Assembly (NCBI RefSeq): GCF_039523755.1
Contig: NZ_BAAAFX010000013.1
Span: 372,001 to 436,000, forward strand
DNA from: Tatumella terrea
GTDB lineage: Bacteria; Pseudomonadota; Gammaproteobacteria; Enterobacterales; Enterobacteriaceae
Direction: 5' to 3'
Length of the DNA: 64,000 bases
Part shown: positions 51,133 to 59,941 of the stretch, one piece after another
Position numbering within the stretch: the first letter of the stretch is position 1
How the letters are laid out: the number at the start of each line of letters is the position of its first letter
Position numbers and translations under genes: made by a program
The notes under the pieces: generated by a model
Seen by the model: only the letters and a program-made list of their open reading frames with translations
Databases searched by the model: none
Told to the model about the DNA's origin: nothing

Positions 51133-52431
51133 CTAAGGGGCTGAGCTCTCCGCCGACGAGCTACGTGCGGCGGTGACCGCCCCGGCTAAGCCACCCCCCA
51201 GTGCCCGCATATCACTCCCGGTCGGATTCTGAAACACCTGCAGACTGAACGCCGGAAGGGCGGCATAAATATAATCGAAAATATCAGACTGAATATTCTC
51301 GTACTCATTCCAGTCGGTAGTGTTAGTAAAGGCGTAGATCTCAATCGGCAAGCCGTTTTCCGTCGGTGCCAGTTGTCTGACCATCAGCGTCATGTCCTGG
51401 CGGATTTGCGGATGGTTACGCAACCAGTTTTCCAGCCAGATCCGGAACGTGCCGACATTTGTCAGTGCCCGGTAATTAAGAGCCGAGGCGCTGCCTTCGG
51501 CATTTTTCTTATTCCAGTCGGTCACTTCCTGGCGCTTTTTGTTCATGTAAGGGACCAGAAAATGGGCCTGACTCAGCTGTTCAGCTTCCTGCTCTGACAG
51601 AAAGTGGATGCTGGTGGCATCGATATTCAGGCTGCGCATAATCCGGCGGCCACCGGACTCTGACATCCCACGCCAGTTCTTAAAGGAATCCGATATCAGG
51701 GCATAGGCCGGGATGGTCACGATAGTGTTATCAAAGTTCTGAACTTTCACGGTCGTCAGGTTGATATCTATGACGGCACCGTTCGCGCCGTACTTTGGCA
51801 TATCCAGCCAGTCATTCAGCTTCAGCATATCGTTGGCGGCAAGCTGGATCCCCGCGACCAGACCGAGGATAGGATCTTTAAAGACCAGCATCAGGACGGC
51901 GGTCATCGCCCCCAGTCCGGTCAGTAACACGCCGGGGGATTTCCCGAGCAGGACGGAGATCATCAGAATACTGATAAGAATAGCAGCAACCAGCTTAATA
52001 CTTTGCAGAATGCCCCGCAGCGGGAGTTGTCGGGCCAGCATACTGCGGGCAGTGACCGACTGCACCACATCCAGCAGTGAAAAACCAATCAGCAAGGTGA
52101 ACAGGATCATCCAGAGCTGGACCGCTGTCATCAGTGTGCTGAACAGGGCCGAATTATTATCCAGACACGCCTGGGTCAGTAACTGGAATAAAATCCCCTG
52201 TAATAGCCAGGTGACACGGTGGAACAGCTTGTGGCGCAATAGCGCCTTTGGCCACTGGTAGGGGCTGGCTTCGGCACGTCGCTTGAACATCGGCAGCATC
52301 AATTTGTGCAGCAGAAGGTGTATGACCAGTGAAATAAACACGATGGCGACCAGTACCGCGACGACCGACAATGCATTGGTATAATGAGTCAGGCCCAGTG
52401 ATTGCAGCCATTCGATGATTTGCTGTTGCAT
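51133..52431 (-). CDS. ybdG: MscS-family mechanosensitive channel, YbdG-like
   Basis: A 432-residue inner membrane channel similar to E. coli YbdG (415), which gives the miniconductance MscM-type activity under osmotic downshock. Five membrane segments occupy about residues 15-180, the pore helix region is ISVLLGKSPGVLLTGLGAMTAVLMLVFKDPILGLVAGIQLAANDML, followed by GDWLDMP-like LNDWLDMPKYGANGAVIDINLTTVKVQNFDNT, the MscS beta domain. The C-terminal domain has LTNVGTFRIWLENWLRNHPQIRQDMTLMVRQLAPTENGLPIEIYAFTN in pieces. E. coli ybdG lies elsewhere, so this placement differs. Confidence 0.88.
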   Translation of the reverse strand: MQQQIIEWLQSLGLTHYTNALSVVAVLVAIVFISLVIHLLLHKLMLPMFKRRAEASPYQWPKALLRHKLFHRVTWLLQGILFQLLTQACLDNNSALFSTLMTAVQLWMILFTLLIGFSLLDVVQSVTARSMLARQLPLRGILQSIKLVAAILISILMISVLLGKSPGVLLTGLGAMTAVLMLVFKDPILGLVAGIQLAANDMLKLNDWLDMPKYGANGAVIDINLTTVKVQNFDNTIVTIPAYALISDSFKNWRGMSESGGRRIMRSLNIDATSIHFLSEQEAEQLSQAHFLVPYMNKKRQEVTDWNKKNAEGSASALNYRALTNVGTFRIWLENWLRNHPQIRQDMTLMVRQLAPTENGLPIEIYAFTNTTDWNEYENIQSDIFDYIYAALPAFSLQVFQNPTGSDMRALGGGLAGAVTAARSSSAESSAP

Positions 52432-52572
52432 AAAGCTCCCTGCGTTAATTATCTCAACTCTCTTAGCTTAAGGGTTTCAGCAGGGGAGTGCGAATGACAA
52501 ACAAAATTAACGGCCGTGAATACAAAACTTTACCTGTAAGGCGGCCGGGGCCTGCGATGCATACCATAGAGG

Positions 52573-52597
52573 AAGTCACCTGATAAGGTGACTTTTG
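52573..52597 (+). terminator. Terminator-like hairpin in the YbdG-islet gap
   Basis: AAGTCACC (52573-52580) pairs with GGTGACTT (52587-52594) across TGATAA, followed by TT. It faces the plus strand, but no plus-strand gene precedes it, so either a small unannotated transcript ends here or it is a chance structure. Confidence 0.4.
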
Positions 52598-52671
52598 CAC
52601 CAATACGGTGAAAACACTTTACTCTGCAGTATGGTTTTTAAAGTGTCTGGCCCCTCTGGCATTTTTATTTT

Positions 52672-52788
52672 TTATCGGGGAAACCACCCCGATGGATTGA
52701 CTGACTTAACGTTATCGATTGGAATAACAGGAATATTTACCTTAATACCTTCAGGAATGCTTTTATTGCCCCAATAACGTATCTCCTG
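52672..52788 (-). pseudogene. Unrecognised C-terminal gene fragment
   Basis: A minus-strand frame of 38 codons between two stops reads QEIRYWGNKSIPEGIKVN, then IPVIPIDNVKSVNPSGWFPR. It is protein-like (regular alternation, conserved-looking GWFPR end) but has no start codon after the upstream stop, so it looks like the tail of a lost gene. It follows the unrecognised 178-residue gene by 29 bp on the same strand. I cannot name the family. Confidence 0.35.
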
Positions 52789-52817
52789 TCAACTGCGCGG
52801 CTCAAATCAAAGCACGA

Positions 52818-53354
52818 CTACGCCCTGATAATTATCTCTATACTTTCTTGAGGTACATCATACTTTTTTGATAAAAGTATTTTTGCCTGCCGAATAGTAA
52901 TGCCCTCAGTATCACTATTTTTATTCTCAGTAATCTTAGGGGATACGACTTCAACATAAGGCATTTTATTGAATTGAAGCTTTTCTTCATCAATACCCAG
53001 TCCTTTTAACGAAGTATATGCAACAGGGTTTCTGGCACCATCCCACATGTTTTCGTACGCGATTTCTGCATATTCATCGACTCTGATTAACCAGCGTTTG
53101 GGGCGTTCTCCATCCCAATCAGGGGCAAGAACGACATCGGAAATTTTGCCTACAAAAAAAGCATTTTTATGGGGAGCAGATACATTTCCCCAATCATCAT
53201 TGTGATAATCAGCCGGTCCCCGGTTTTGAACGCAGACAAGATACTTACAGGCCGATGCTCTTTTTTCATTCAGGACCCAGGAACCAGATCCACCGTCAGC
53301 GATTAAACAATCTTTACCACGAGCGGTGAATACAACTATTGCCGAATCTTTCAT
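52818..53354 (-). CDS. Unrecognised 178-residue accessory protein
   Basis: GGGAAGGTCTAAGC precedes ATG 53354, so expression is plausible. The N-terminal 100 residues (VVFTARGKDCLIADGGSGSWVL, CVQNRGPADY, HKNAFFVGKISDVVL, KRWLIRVDEYAEI) are rich in beta-type segments and read like a compact soluble domain. Residues 150-178, GITIRQAKILLSKKYDVPQESIEIIIRA in shape, resemble a C-terminal helix-turn-strand module seen at the end of many hypothetical proteins from genomic islands. The gene and its leader are more AT-rich than the neighbours. No function is claimed. Confidence 0.7.
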   Translation of the reverse strand: MKDSAIVVFTARGKDCLIADGGSGSWVLNEKRASACKYLVCVQNRGPADYHNDDWGNVSAPHKNAFFVGKISDVVLAPDWDGERPKRWLIRVDEYAEIAYENMWDGARNPVAYTSLKGLGIDEEKLQFNKMPYVEVVSPKITENKNSDTEGITIRQAKILLSKKYDVPQESIEIIIRA

Positions 53355-54020
53355 GCTTAGACCTTCCCAATAAAAAGTATTGTAAAACTATATACTTTTT
53401 ATTTTAAAAGTAAACAATCTATTGAGGTTATACGTTTGCTGTTCCAATTTCCCTGTATTTCTCTTCCGCGTAGTGTTGGCAGACATCAAAGTGATTCTAA
53501 AGCGTAACCCGAAGAACGCGATACCGTGCCGTTTGTAAAACTATCTGAAACGCTTTGGCTTTTCCGGAGGGGATAAAGTGTTATGCATCCGAATAAACTG
53601 CCAGCAATCTGGCGGCTAAGATCCGGCAGTCCGCATAAAATGACAGAATTTGATAATTGTGTGTGTTACGGGGCGATAATACTCCTTTTCCATGCTAATG
53701 GGCACGATCTAATGTGATCTGTATCGGTTCTTTTGAGCGATGTGACTCAATTTGAAACAGTGAGTGACGGGGTATCTGTTTGTCATGCATAGCGGGGGGC
53801 GGGATATAGTACTGAAGAATGTATCAGGCTATTGCTGTGCTCTAACAATATTCTGCGCCGTGATTCAGCATCGCGGGATAAATGAAAGGGTTTCCGGTTG
53901 AACAGAGTGATAATAAACGGAGGGCAAAACGGAGGTGATTACCGGCAGAGTCCGGCAGAGGATAAGGCAGGGGAGAGCAAAAAAATAACCCGCCGCAGCG
54001 GGTTATTTCAGCAAGGTAAC
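53355..54020. other. AT-rich gene-free stretch beside the islet
   Basis: The first 100 bp are strongly AT-rich and hold the promoter of the 178-residue gene. Short stop-limited frames around 53470-53600 look protein-like in pieces but cannot be assigned. The stretch ends with the prxC terminator. Confidence 0.5.
53981..54007 (-). terminator. Intrinsic terminator of prxC
   Basis: AATAACCCGC (53984-53993) pairs with GCGGGTTATT (53998-54007) across CGCA. On the minus strand the stem is followed by a T-run (A-run 53979-53985 on plus). Confidence 0.9.
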
Positions 54021-54623
54021 TTACAGCTTGCCGGCGTTTGCGGTCAGGTATTTTGCAACGCCTTCCGGAGAAGCGCCCATACCTTCCTGGCCTTTTTCCC
54101 ACTGTGCAGGACAGACTTCGCCGTGCTCTTCGTGGAACTGCAGCGCATCAACCATACGCAGCATTTCGTCAACGTTACGGCCCAGTGGCAGATCGTTCAC
54201 TACCTGATGACGAACAACACCGTCTTTGTCGATCAGGAAAGAACCACGCAGAGCAACGCCTGCATCCGGATGTTCGATGCCATACGCCTGCTGAACTTCA
54301 CGCTTAATATCAGCCACCATCGCATATTTCACCGGACCAATACCGCCATCATTGATAGGGGTGTTACGCCATGCGTTATGAACGAACTCGGAGTCGAAAG
54401 AAACACCAACGACTTCCACACCACGTTTTTCAAACTCAGCATAACGCTTATCAAAAGCGATTAATTCTGAAGGACACACAAAAGTGAAGTCCATTGGCCA
54501 GAAAAACAGGACGGCAGGTTTACCTGCAATGTGTTTTTTAAAGTTGAAATTCTCAACAATTTCACCATTGCCCAGTACGGCTGCTGCCGTGAAGTCAGGG
54601 GCCTGACGGGTAACCAGTACCAT
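54021..54623 (-). CDS. prxC: Peroxiredoxin C (AhpC/TSA family, TsaA-like)
   Basis: A 200-residue typical 2-Cys peroxiredoxin that reduces hydrogen and organic peroxides. The peroxidatic cysteine is C50 in FTFVCPSE; the resolving cysteine lies in HGEVCPAQW near residue 170, and GVALRGSFLIDKDGVVRH is present. ATG 54623 is 5 nt after TTGGAGTGATT; the earlier in-frame ATG at 54629 is less likely. It lies next to acpH-queA, as in Salmonella-type genomes. A promoter with a palindrome in its start region lies upstream. Confidence 0.93.
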   Translation of the reverse strand: MVLVTRQAPDFTAAAVLGNGEIVENFNFKKHIAGKPAVLFFWPMDFTFVCPSELIAFDKRYAEFEKRGVEVVGVSFDSEFVHNAWRNTPINDGGIGPVKYAMVADIKREVQQAYGIEHPDAGVALRGSFLIDKDGVVRHQVVNDLPLGRNVDEMLRMVDALQFHEEHGEVCPAQWEKGQEGMGASPEGVAKYLTANAGKL

Positions 54624-54655
54624 AATCACTCCAATCGGTTAAGGGATTAACAACA

Positions 54656-54712
54656 ACATACCCTTGGGGTATGTCATTTTCTGTAGATTATCATCGTTTC
54701 ATTTGCTGACAA
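54656..54712 (-). promoter_or_regulatory. prxC promoter with an operator-like palindrome
   Basis: On the minus strand TTGTCA (54712-54707) and TAATCT (54690-54685) are 16 bp apart. About 10 nt further lies ACATACCC-TTG-GGGTATGT (54656-54674 on plus), a perfect 8-bp inverted repeat with a 3-bp centre, in the position of the transcription start and early leader. The binding protein is unknown; it does not look like an OxyR site. Confidence 0.55.
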
Positions 54713-54736
54713 GAGTATGACAGCCGAAACGTGCTT

Positions 54737-55318
54737 TTACAGCCTTTTTTCTGCGGCAAGCTGCATAAGGCGTGGATAAAAAACAGAAAACAGCGCATCC
54801 AGTGCTGAATAATTCTCCACAAAATCCTGATAAGAATGACGTAACTGGTCAAGTTTCGGGCGGCGGTTCGCCATGCCATTCAGTACCAGCGCCAGCCGTT
54901 CCGGCTGACCGTATTTTTCCAGCCAGCGCTCAGGCCACATCAGCTGGTTGAGTTTGCGAAAAGCGTCCGGGGTATCGGGCAGAAACGGACGGATTTGCTG
55001 TTCGGCCTGCCGGCAAAAGAGACTCAGCGGGGTTGCCGGACAGTAATGATCCCAGTGGCGGGCCAGAAAATGGTCCCAGATAACATCGAGGGTGATCGGC
55101 GCGACGCGGCGGGTCTCCTCCCGGAAGAGCAGGCGGGCGGCACGGACTTCCGGTAAGGCGTCGGTCAGGCTATCCAGCCGGCGATGCAGACGGATACCTT
55201 CAGCGGTGGCGCTATCCCAATGGGTATCCGGATCACCGCGTACAAAATCGGCCATCAGGTTCCCGAGCAGCGAGCTTTCGGCCAGTGTGGCCAGGTGCAG
55301 ATGTGCAAGAAAATTCAT
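54737..55318 (-). CDS. acpH: Acyl carrier protein phosphodiesterase
   Basis: AcpH removes the 4'-phosphopantetheine arm from holo-ACP. The 193-residue protein equals the E. coli length and has the HD-like fold: MNFLAHLHLA with H7, LLGNLMADFVRGD, GIRLHRRLDSLTD and ITLDVIWDHFLARHWDHY. It is divergent from queA with 102 bp between the starts, the conserved arrangement. Confidence 0.95.
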   Translation of the reverse strand: MNFLAHLHLATLAESSLLGNLMADFVRGDPDTHWDSATAEGIRLHRRLDSLTDALPEVRAARLLFREETRRVAPITLDVIWDHFLARHWDHYCPATPLSLFCRQAEQQIRPFLPDTPDAFRKLNQLMWPERWLEKYGQPERLALVLNGMANRRPKLDQLRHSYQDFVENYSALDALFSVFYPRLMQLAAEKRL

Positions 55319-55357
55319 AGGGTATTATAGGCCGAACTCCGACCTGACAGCCAGAGG

Positions 55358-55386
55358 TTCAGTAATCCCAGCTTTTCCGTTACACT
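55358..55386 (+). promoter_or_regulatory. Probable queA promoter
   Basis: TTCAGT (55358-55363) and TACACT (55381-55386) are 17 bp apart, about 35 bp before the queA ATG, with a GC-rich GCCGCC discriminator region. Confidence 0.5.
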
Positions 55387-55420
55387 ATGCCGCCTGATTT
55401 TTTACCCGGAATATTCCGCC

Positions 55421-56491
55421 ATGCGCGTTGCTGATTTTAATTTTGAACTGCCTGAGTCCCTGATTGCCCATTATCCGCGGGCAGAACGAAGCAGCTGCCG
55501 CCTGCTGTCCCTCGACGGCCCGACAGGCGAGCTCACCCACGGGGTGTTTACCGATGTGCTGGAAAAACTGAATGCCGGGGATTTGCTGGTGTTCAATAAT
55601 ACCCGGGTGATCCCGGCCAGAGTCTTCGGGCGCAAAGCCAGTGGCGGTAAGATTGAGATGCTGGTCGAGCGGGTGCTGGATGAGCACCGGGTGCTGGCCC
55701 ATGTCCGTGCCTCAAAAGCCCCGAAGCCCGGCAGCGAATTGCTGTTAGGCGATGATGAAAGTGTGAAAGCCACCATGGTGGCCCGTCATGACACTTTATT
55801 CGAGATTGCTTTTGATGATGAGCGTGCCGTGCTGGAGATCCTCAATCAGGTCGGCCATATGCCACTGCCGCCTTATATCGACCGTCCGGATGAAGAGTCT
55901 GACCGTGAGCTCTACCAGACGGTCTACAGCGCCCGTCCGGGGGCAGTGGCGGCTCCGACCGCGGGACTCCATTTTGATGATGGTCTGCTGGAGGCTCTGC
56001 GCGCAAAAGGCGTGGAGATGGCGTTTGTCACCCTGCATGTGGGGGCCGGCACATTCCAGCCGGTACGGGTGGACAGTATTGAAGACCATATAATGCACTC
56101 GGAATATGCCGAAGTCCCTCAGGACGTGGTGGATGCGGTGCTGGCCTGTAAAGCCCGTGGCAATAAAGTGGTCGCCGTCGGAACAACTTCTGTACGTTCT
56201 CTGGAGAGCGCCGCGCAGGCCGCCGGAGAGAGCCTGATCGCGCCGTTTTTTGATGATACGCAGATATTTATTTATCCGGGATATCAATATCAGGTGATTG
56301 ATGCTTTGATCACCAACTTCCACCTGCCTGAATCCACGCTTATCATGCTGGTCTCCGCGTTTGCCGGTTACCGGAATACGATGCAGGCATATCAGCAGGC
56401 GGTCGCAGAGCAATATCGTTTCTTCAGTTACGGTGATGCGATGTTTATTACTAAAAATCCTCAGGCGGCTGAACAGCAGGTCGGGGAATAA
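55421..56491 (+). CDS. queA: S-adenosylmethionine:tRNA ribosyltransferase-isomerase
   Basis: QueA transfers and isomerises the ribosyl part of AdoMet onto preQ1-tRNA to form epoxyqueuosine. The 356-residue protein equals E. coli QueA: MRVADFNFELPESLIAHYP at the start, LLVFNNTRVIPARVFGRK, SARPGAVAAPTAGLHFD, TLHVGAGTFQPVR and TNFHLPESTLIMLVSAFAGY. It is first in queA-tgt-yajC-secDF, with 84 bp to tgt. Confidence 0.97.
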   Translation: MRVADFNFELPESLIAHYPRAERSSCRLLSLDGPTGELTHGVFTDVLEKLNAGDLLVFNNTRVIPARVFGRKASGGKIEMLVERVLDEHRVLAHVRASKAPKPGSELLLGDDESVKATMVARHDTLFEIAFDDERAVLEILNQVGHMPLPPYIDRPDEESDRELYQTVYSARPGAVAAPTAGLHFDDGLLEALRAKGVEMAFVTLHVGAGTFQPVRVDSIEDHIMHSEYAEVPQDVVDAVLACKARGNKVVAVGTTSVRSLESAAQAAGESLIAPFFDDTQIFIYPGYQYQVIDALITNFHLPESTLIMLVSAFAGYRNTMQAYQQAVAEQYRFFSYGDAMFITKNPQAAEQQVGE

Positions 56492-56575
56492 AAGGGCTGG
56501 CAGTTTCCGTCCGGAAACCGCCGCTGATCAGATGTTTAACTCTTAACATCAGACTGTTTCTCTGGTGGAGGTTGT

Positions 56576-57700
56576 GTGAAGTTTGAATTAATTACTACCG
56601 AAGGTCGTGCCCGTCGCGGTCGTTTAGTGTTCGATCGCGGTGTGGTCGAAACCCCGGCATTTATGCCGGTGGGCACCTATGGTACGGTCAAAGGAATGAC
56701 ACCGGAAGAAGTCAAAGACACCGGCGCGCAGATTATCCTGGGGAATACCTTCCATTTATGGCTGCGTCCTGGTCAGGAAATCATGAAGTTACATGGTGAC
56801 TTACATGACTTCATGCAGTGGCAGGGGCCTATCCTGACCGACTCCGGCGGTTTCCAGGTCTTCAGCCTGGGCGATATTCGTAAGATCACCGAAGCCGGGG
56901 TACATTTCCGTAACCCGATCAACGGCGATGCCATTTTCCTGGACCCCGAAAAGTCGATGGAAATTCAGTACGATCTCGGTTCCGATATCGTGATGATCTT
57001 CGATGAATGTACGCCTTACCCGGCTGACCACGATTATGCGAAGCGTTCGATGGAAATGTCGTTGCGCTGGGCGAAACGTAGCCGTGACCGTTTTGATTCT
57101 CTGGGGAATAAAAACGCATTGTTCGGTATTATCCAGGGCAGTGTTTACGAAGATTTACGAGATGTCTCTGTTAAAGGACTGGTAGAGATAGGATTTGATG
57201 GGTACGCTGTGGGCGGTCTGGCTGTCGGGGAGCCGAAAGAAGATATGCATCGCATCCTTGAGCATGTCTGTCCGCAAATCCCGGAAGATAAGCCACGTTA
57301 CCTGATGGGCGTCGGAAAACCTGAAGATCTGGTCGAAGGCGTGCGTCGTGGTGTTGATATGTTTGATTGCGTTATGCCAACCCGCAATGCCCGTAATGGT
57401 CATCTGTTTGTGACCGACGGGGTGGTTAAAATCCGTAATGCTAAGCATAAAGATGATACCTCTCCGCTGGATGCAGAGTGTGATTGTTACACGTGTCGCC
57501 ATTACACCCGTGCCTATTTGCATCATCTGGACCGTTGTAATGAAATTTTAGGTGCAAGGCTGAATACTATCCACAATTTGCGTTACTATCAGCGTCTGAT
57601 GGCCGGTTTACGTCAGGCGATTGAAGACGGTAATTTAGAGCAATTTGTCACTGATTTTTATCAAAGGAAGGGGAAAGACGTCCCTGCCTTAAACGTTTGA
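56576..57700 (+). CDS. tgt: Queuine tRNA-ribosyltransferase (GTG start)
   Basis: Tgt exchanges G34 of GUN-anticodon tRNAs for preQ1. The 374-residue protein (E. coli 375) has TDSGGFQVFSLGDIRKI with the general-acid aspartate, MFDCVMPTRNARNGHLF with the nucleophilic aspartate, and the zinc site CDCYTCRHYTRAYLHHL. The start is GTG at 56576, 5 nt after GGAGG, giving the conserved MKFELITTEGRARRG. Confidence 0.98.
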   Translation: MKFELITTEGRARRGRLVFDRGVVETPAFMPVGTYGTVKGMTPEEVKDTGAQIILGNTFHLWLRPGQEIMKLHGDLHDFMQWQGPILTDSGGFQVFSLGDIRKITEAGVHFRNPINGDAIFLDPEKSMEIQYDLGSDIVMIFDECTPYPADHDYAKRSMEMSLRWAKRSRDRFDSLGNKNALFGIIQGSVYEDLRDVSVKGLVEIGFDGYAVGGLAVGEPKEDMHRILEHVCPQIPEDKPRYLMGVGKPEDLVEGVRRGVDMFDCVMPTRNARNGHLFVTDGVVKIRNAKHKDDTSPLDAECDCYTCRHYTRAYLHHLDRCNEILGARLNTIHNLRYYQRLMAGLRQAIEDGNLEQFVTDFYQRKGKDVPALNV

Positions 57701-57725
57701 CTATAAATCCAATGAGGGAAATTTA

Positions 57726-58058
57726 ATGAGCTTTTTCATTTCTGACGCTGTTGCCGCTACGGGTGCCCCGTCTCAGGGAAGTCCGTATTCTATGGTGATC
57801 ATGCTGGTCGTATTTGGATTGATCTTTTACTTCATGATTCTGCGCCCGCAGCAGAAGCGTTCTAAAGAACACAAGAAGCTGATGGACTCAATCACCAAAG
57901 GCGATGAAGTGTTAACCAATGGCGGATTAGTGGGCCGTATCAGCAAAGTGTCAGAGACCGGGTACGTGGTTATTGCTCTGAATGATACGACTGAAGTCGT
58001 GATCAAACGTGATTTCGTGGCTGCCGTTCTGCCGAAAGGCACAATGAAGGCGCTGTAA
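57726..58058 (+). CDS. yajC: Sec translocon accessory subunit YajC
   Basis: YajC is a small inner membrane partner of SecDF. The 110-residue protein (E. coli 110) has one membrane segment, MVIMLVVFGLIFYFMILRPQ, followed by the cytoplasmic DSITKGDEVLTNGGLVGRI beta domain. AATGAGGGAAATTTA precedes the ATG. It is 25 bp after tgt and 25 bp before secD. Confidence 0.97.
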   Translation: MSFFISDAVAATGAPSQGSPYSMVIMLVVFGLIFYFMILRPQQKRSKEHKKLMDSITKGDEVLTNGGLVGRISKVSETGYVVIALNDTTEVVIKRDFVAAVLPKGTMKAL

Positions 58059-58083
58059 TTTTTTCTTCCCTAAGGGAATTGCC

Positions 58084-59931
58084 GTGTTAAACCGTTATCC
58101 TTTGTGGAAGTACATCATGCTGATCGTGGTTCTCCTGCTCGGTCTGCTGTATGCACTTCCCAACCTGTATGGTGAGGATCCGGCCGTGCAAGTCACTGGC
58201 GCGCGGGGTGCCGCCGCCAGTGAGCAAACGTTGGATCAGATCCAGAATATTCTCCGGCAGGACCATATCCAGAGCAAATCCATTGCCCTGGAAAATGGGG
58301 CCATTCTTGCCCGCTTTAATAATACCGATATCCAGCTCCGTGCCCGTGAAGCTCTGGTGAGTGGCCTGGGTGACAACTACGTTGTGGCTCTGAACCTCGC
58401 CCCGGCAACCCCGGCGTGGCTGGCAATGCTGTCTGCCGATCCGATGAAACTGGGTCTGGACCTGCGTGGTGGTGTTCACTTCCTGATGGAAGTGGATATG
58501 GACACCGCACTGGGTAAGCTGCAGGAACAAAATTCCGACAGCCTGCGCAGTGATTTACGTGCTCAGAACATCCCGTATACCACGATCGGTAAAGCGCCTA
58601 ACTATGGTGTCACCATCGGTTTCGCGAACGGGACTGATCGGGATAAAGCCATCAGCTACCTCACTCCGCGTCACAGTGACTTAGTCATTAACTCTGCAGG
58701 AAATAACGCCCTGACCGCAGTCATGACCGATGCACGGATGAGCGAAGCCCGTGAATATGCGGTTCAACAGAACATTAACATTCTGCGTAACCGTGTGAAT
58801 CAGCTGGGTGTGGCAGAACCGCTGGTTCAGCGCCAGGGAACTGACCGTATCGTGGTTGAGTTACCGGGTATCCAGGACACTGCGCGTGCTAAAGAGATCC
58901 TCGGCGCGACAGCAACGCTGGAGTTCCGTCCGGTCAACACCTCTGTTGATCCTGCGGCGGCAGCTCAGGGCCGTGTGCCAGGGGATTCTGAAGTTAAGAT
59001 GACCCGTGATGGCCAGCCGGTGGTGCTGTACAAGCGTGTGATCCTGACCGGTGACCATATTACCGATTCCACGTCCAGTATGGATGAGTATAACCAGCCT
59101 CAGGTTAATATTTCCCTCGACAGTGCCGGCGGAAATATGATGTCTGATTATACCAAGGACAATATCGGTAAACCGATGGCAACCCTGTTTGTGCAGTACA
59201 AAGACAGCGGTAAGAAAGATGCCAAAGGTCGTGCGATTCTGGAAAAAGAAGAAGAAGTTATCAACGTGGCAAATATTCAGTCACGCCTGGGTAACAGCTT
59301 CCGCATTACCGGTATCAGCAATCCGAACGAAGCGCGTCAGTTATCGTTACTGTTACGTGCGGGAGCGCTGATTGCGCCGATTCAGATCGTTGAAGAACGT
59401 ACCATCGGCCCGACCATGGGACAACAGAACATTAATCAGGGTCTGCATGCCTGCCTGTGGGGACTGATTGCCTCTATCCTGTTTATGGTCCTGTACTATA
59501 AAAAGTTTGGTGTGATTGCCACCACAGCGTTGATTGCCAACCTGGTTCTGATTGTCGGGATCATGTCGCTGCTGCCGGGGGCAACCTTAACCATGCCAGG
59601 TATTGCGGGGATAGTATTAACCCTCGCGGTCGCCGTCGATGCGAATGTGTTGATTAACGAACGTATAAAAGAAGAACTTCGTAATGGTCGCAGTGTTCAG
59701 CAGGCTATTCACGAGGGATATCGTGGTGCGTTCTCCAGTATTGTCGATGCCAACGTTACGACGCTGATTACTGCAATCATCCTGTACGCCGTCGGTACCG
59801 GGTCCATCAAAGGATTCGCTATCACAACGGCCATCGGTGTTGCGACCTCCATGTTCACAGCAATTGTCGGGACACGTGCCATCGTGAACCTGCTGTATGG
59901 CGGCAAACGTATCAACAAGCTGTCAATTTGA
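58084..59931 (+). CDS. secD: Protein translocase subunit SecD (GTG start)
   Basis: SecD, with SecF, uses the proton gradient to pull exported proteins into the periplasm. The 615-residue protein equals E. coli SecD: membrane segment 1 at about 9-28, the large periplasmic P1 domain (30-450) with LGLDLRGGVHFLMEVDM and NILRNRVNQLGVAEP, and five C-terminal membrane segments with VAVDANVLINERIKEELRNGRS. The GTG start at 58084 follows TAAGGGAATTGCC. Confidence 0.98.
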   Translation: MLNRYPLWKYIMLIVVLLLGLLYALPNLYGEDPAVQVTGARGAAASEQTLDQIQNILRQDHIQSKSIALENGAILARFNNTDIQLRAREALVSGLGDNYVVALNLAPATPAWLAMLSADPMKLGLDLRGGVHFLMEVDMDTALGKLQEQNSDSLRSDLRAQNIPYTTIGKAPNYGVTIGFANGTDRDKAISYLTPRHSDLVINSAGNNALTAVMTDARMSEAREYAVQQNINILRNRVNQLGVAEPLVQRQGTDRIVVELPGIQDTARAKEILGATATLEFRPVNTSVDPAAAAQGRVPGDSEVKMTRDGQPVVLYKRVILTGDHITDSTSSMDEYNQPQVNISLDSAGGNMMSDYTKDNIGKPMATLFVQYKDSGKKDAKGRAILEKEEEVINVANIQSRLGNSFRITGISNPNEARQLSLLLRAGALIAPIQIVEERTIGPTMGQQNINQGLHACLWGLIASILFMVLYYKKFGVIATTALIANLVLIVGIMSLLPGATLTMPGIAGIVLTLAVAVDANVLINERIKEELRNGRSVQQAIHEGYRGAFSSIVDANVTTLITAIILYAVGTGSIKGFAITTAIGVATSMFTAIVGTRAIVNLLYGGKRINKLSI

Positions 59932-59941
59932 GGAGCGCGTA

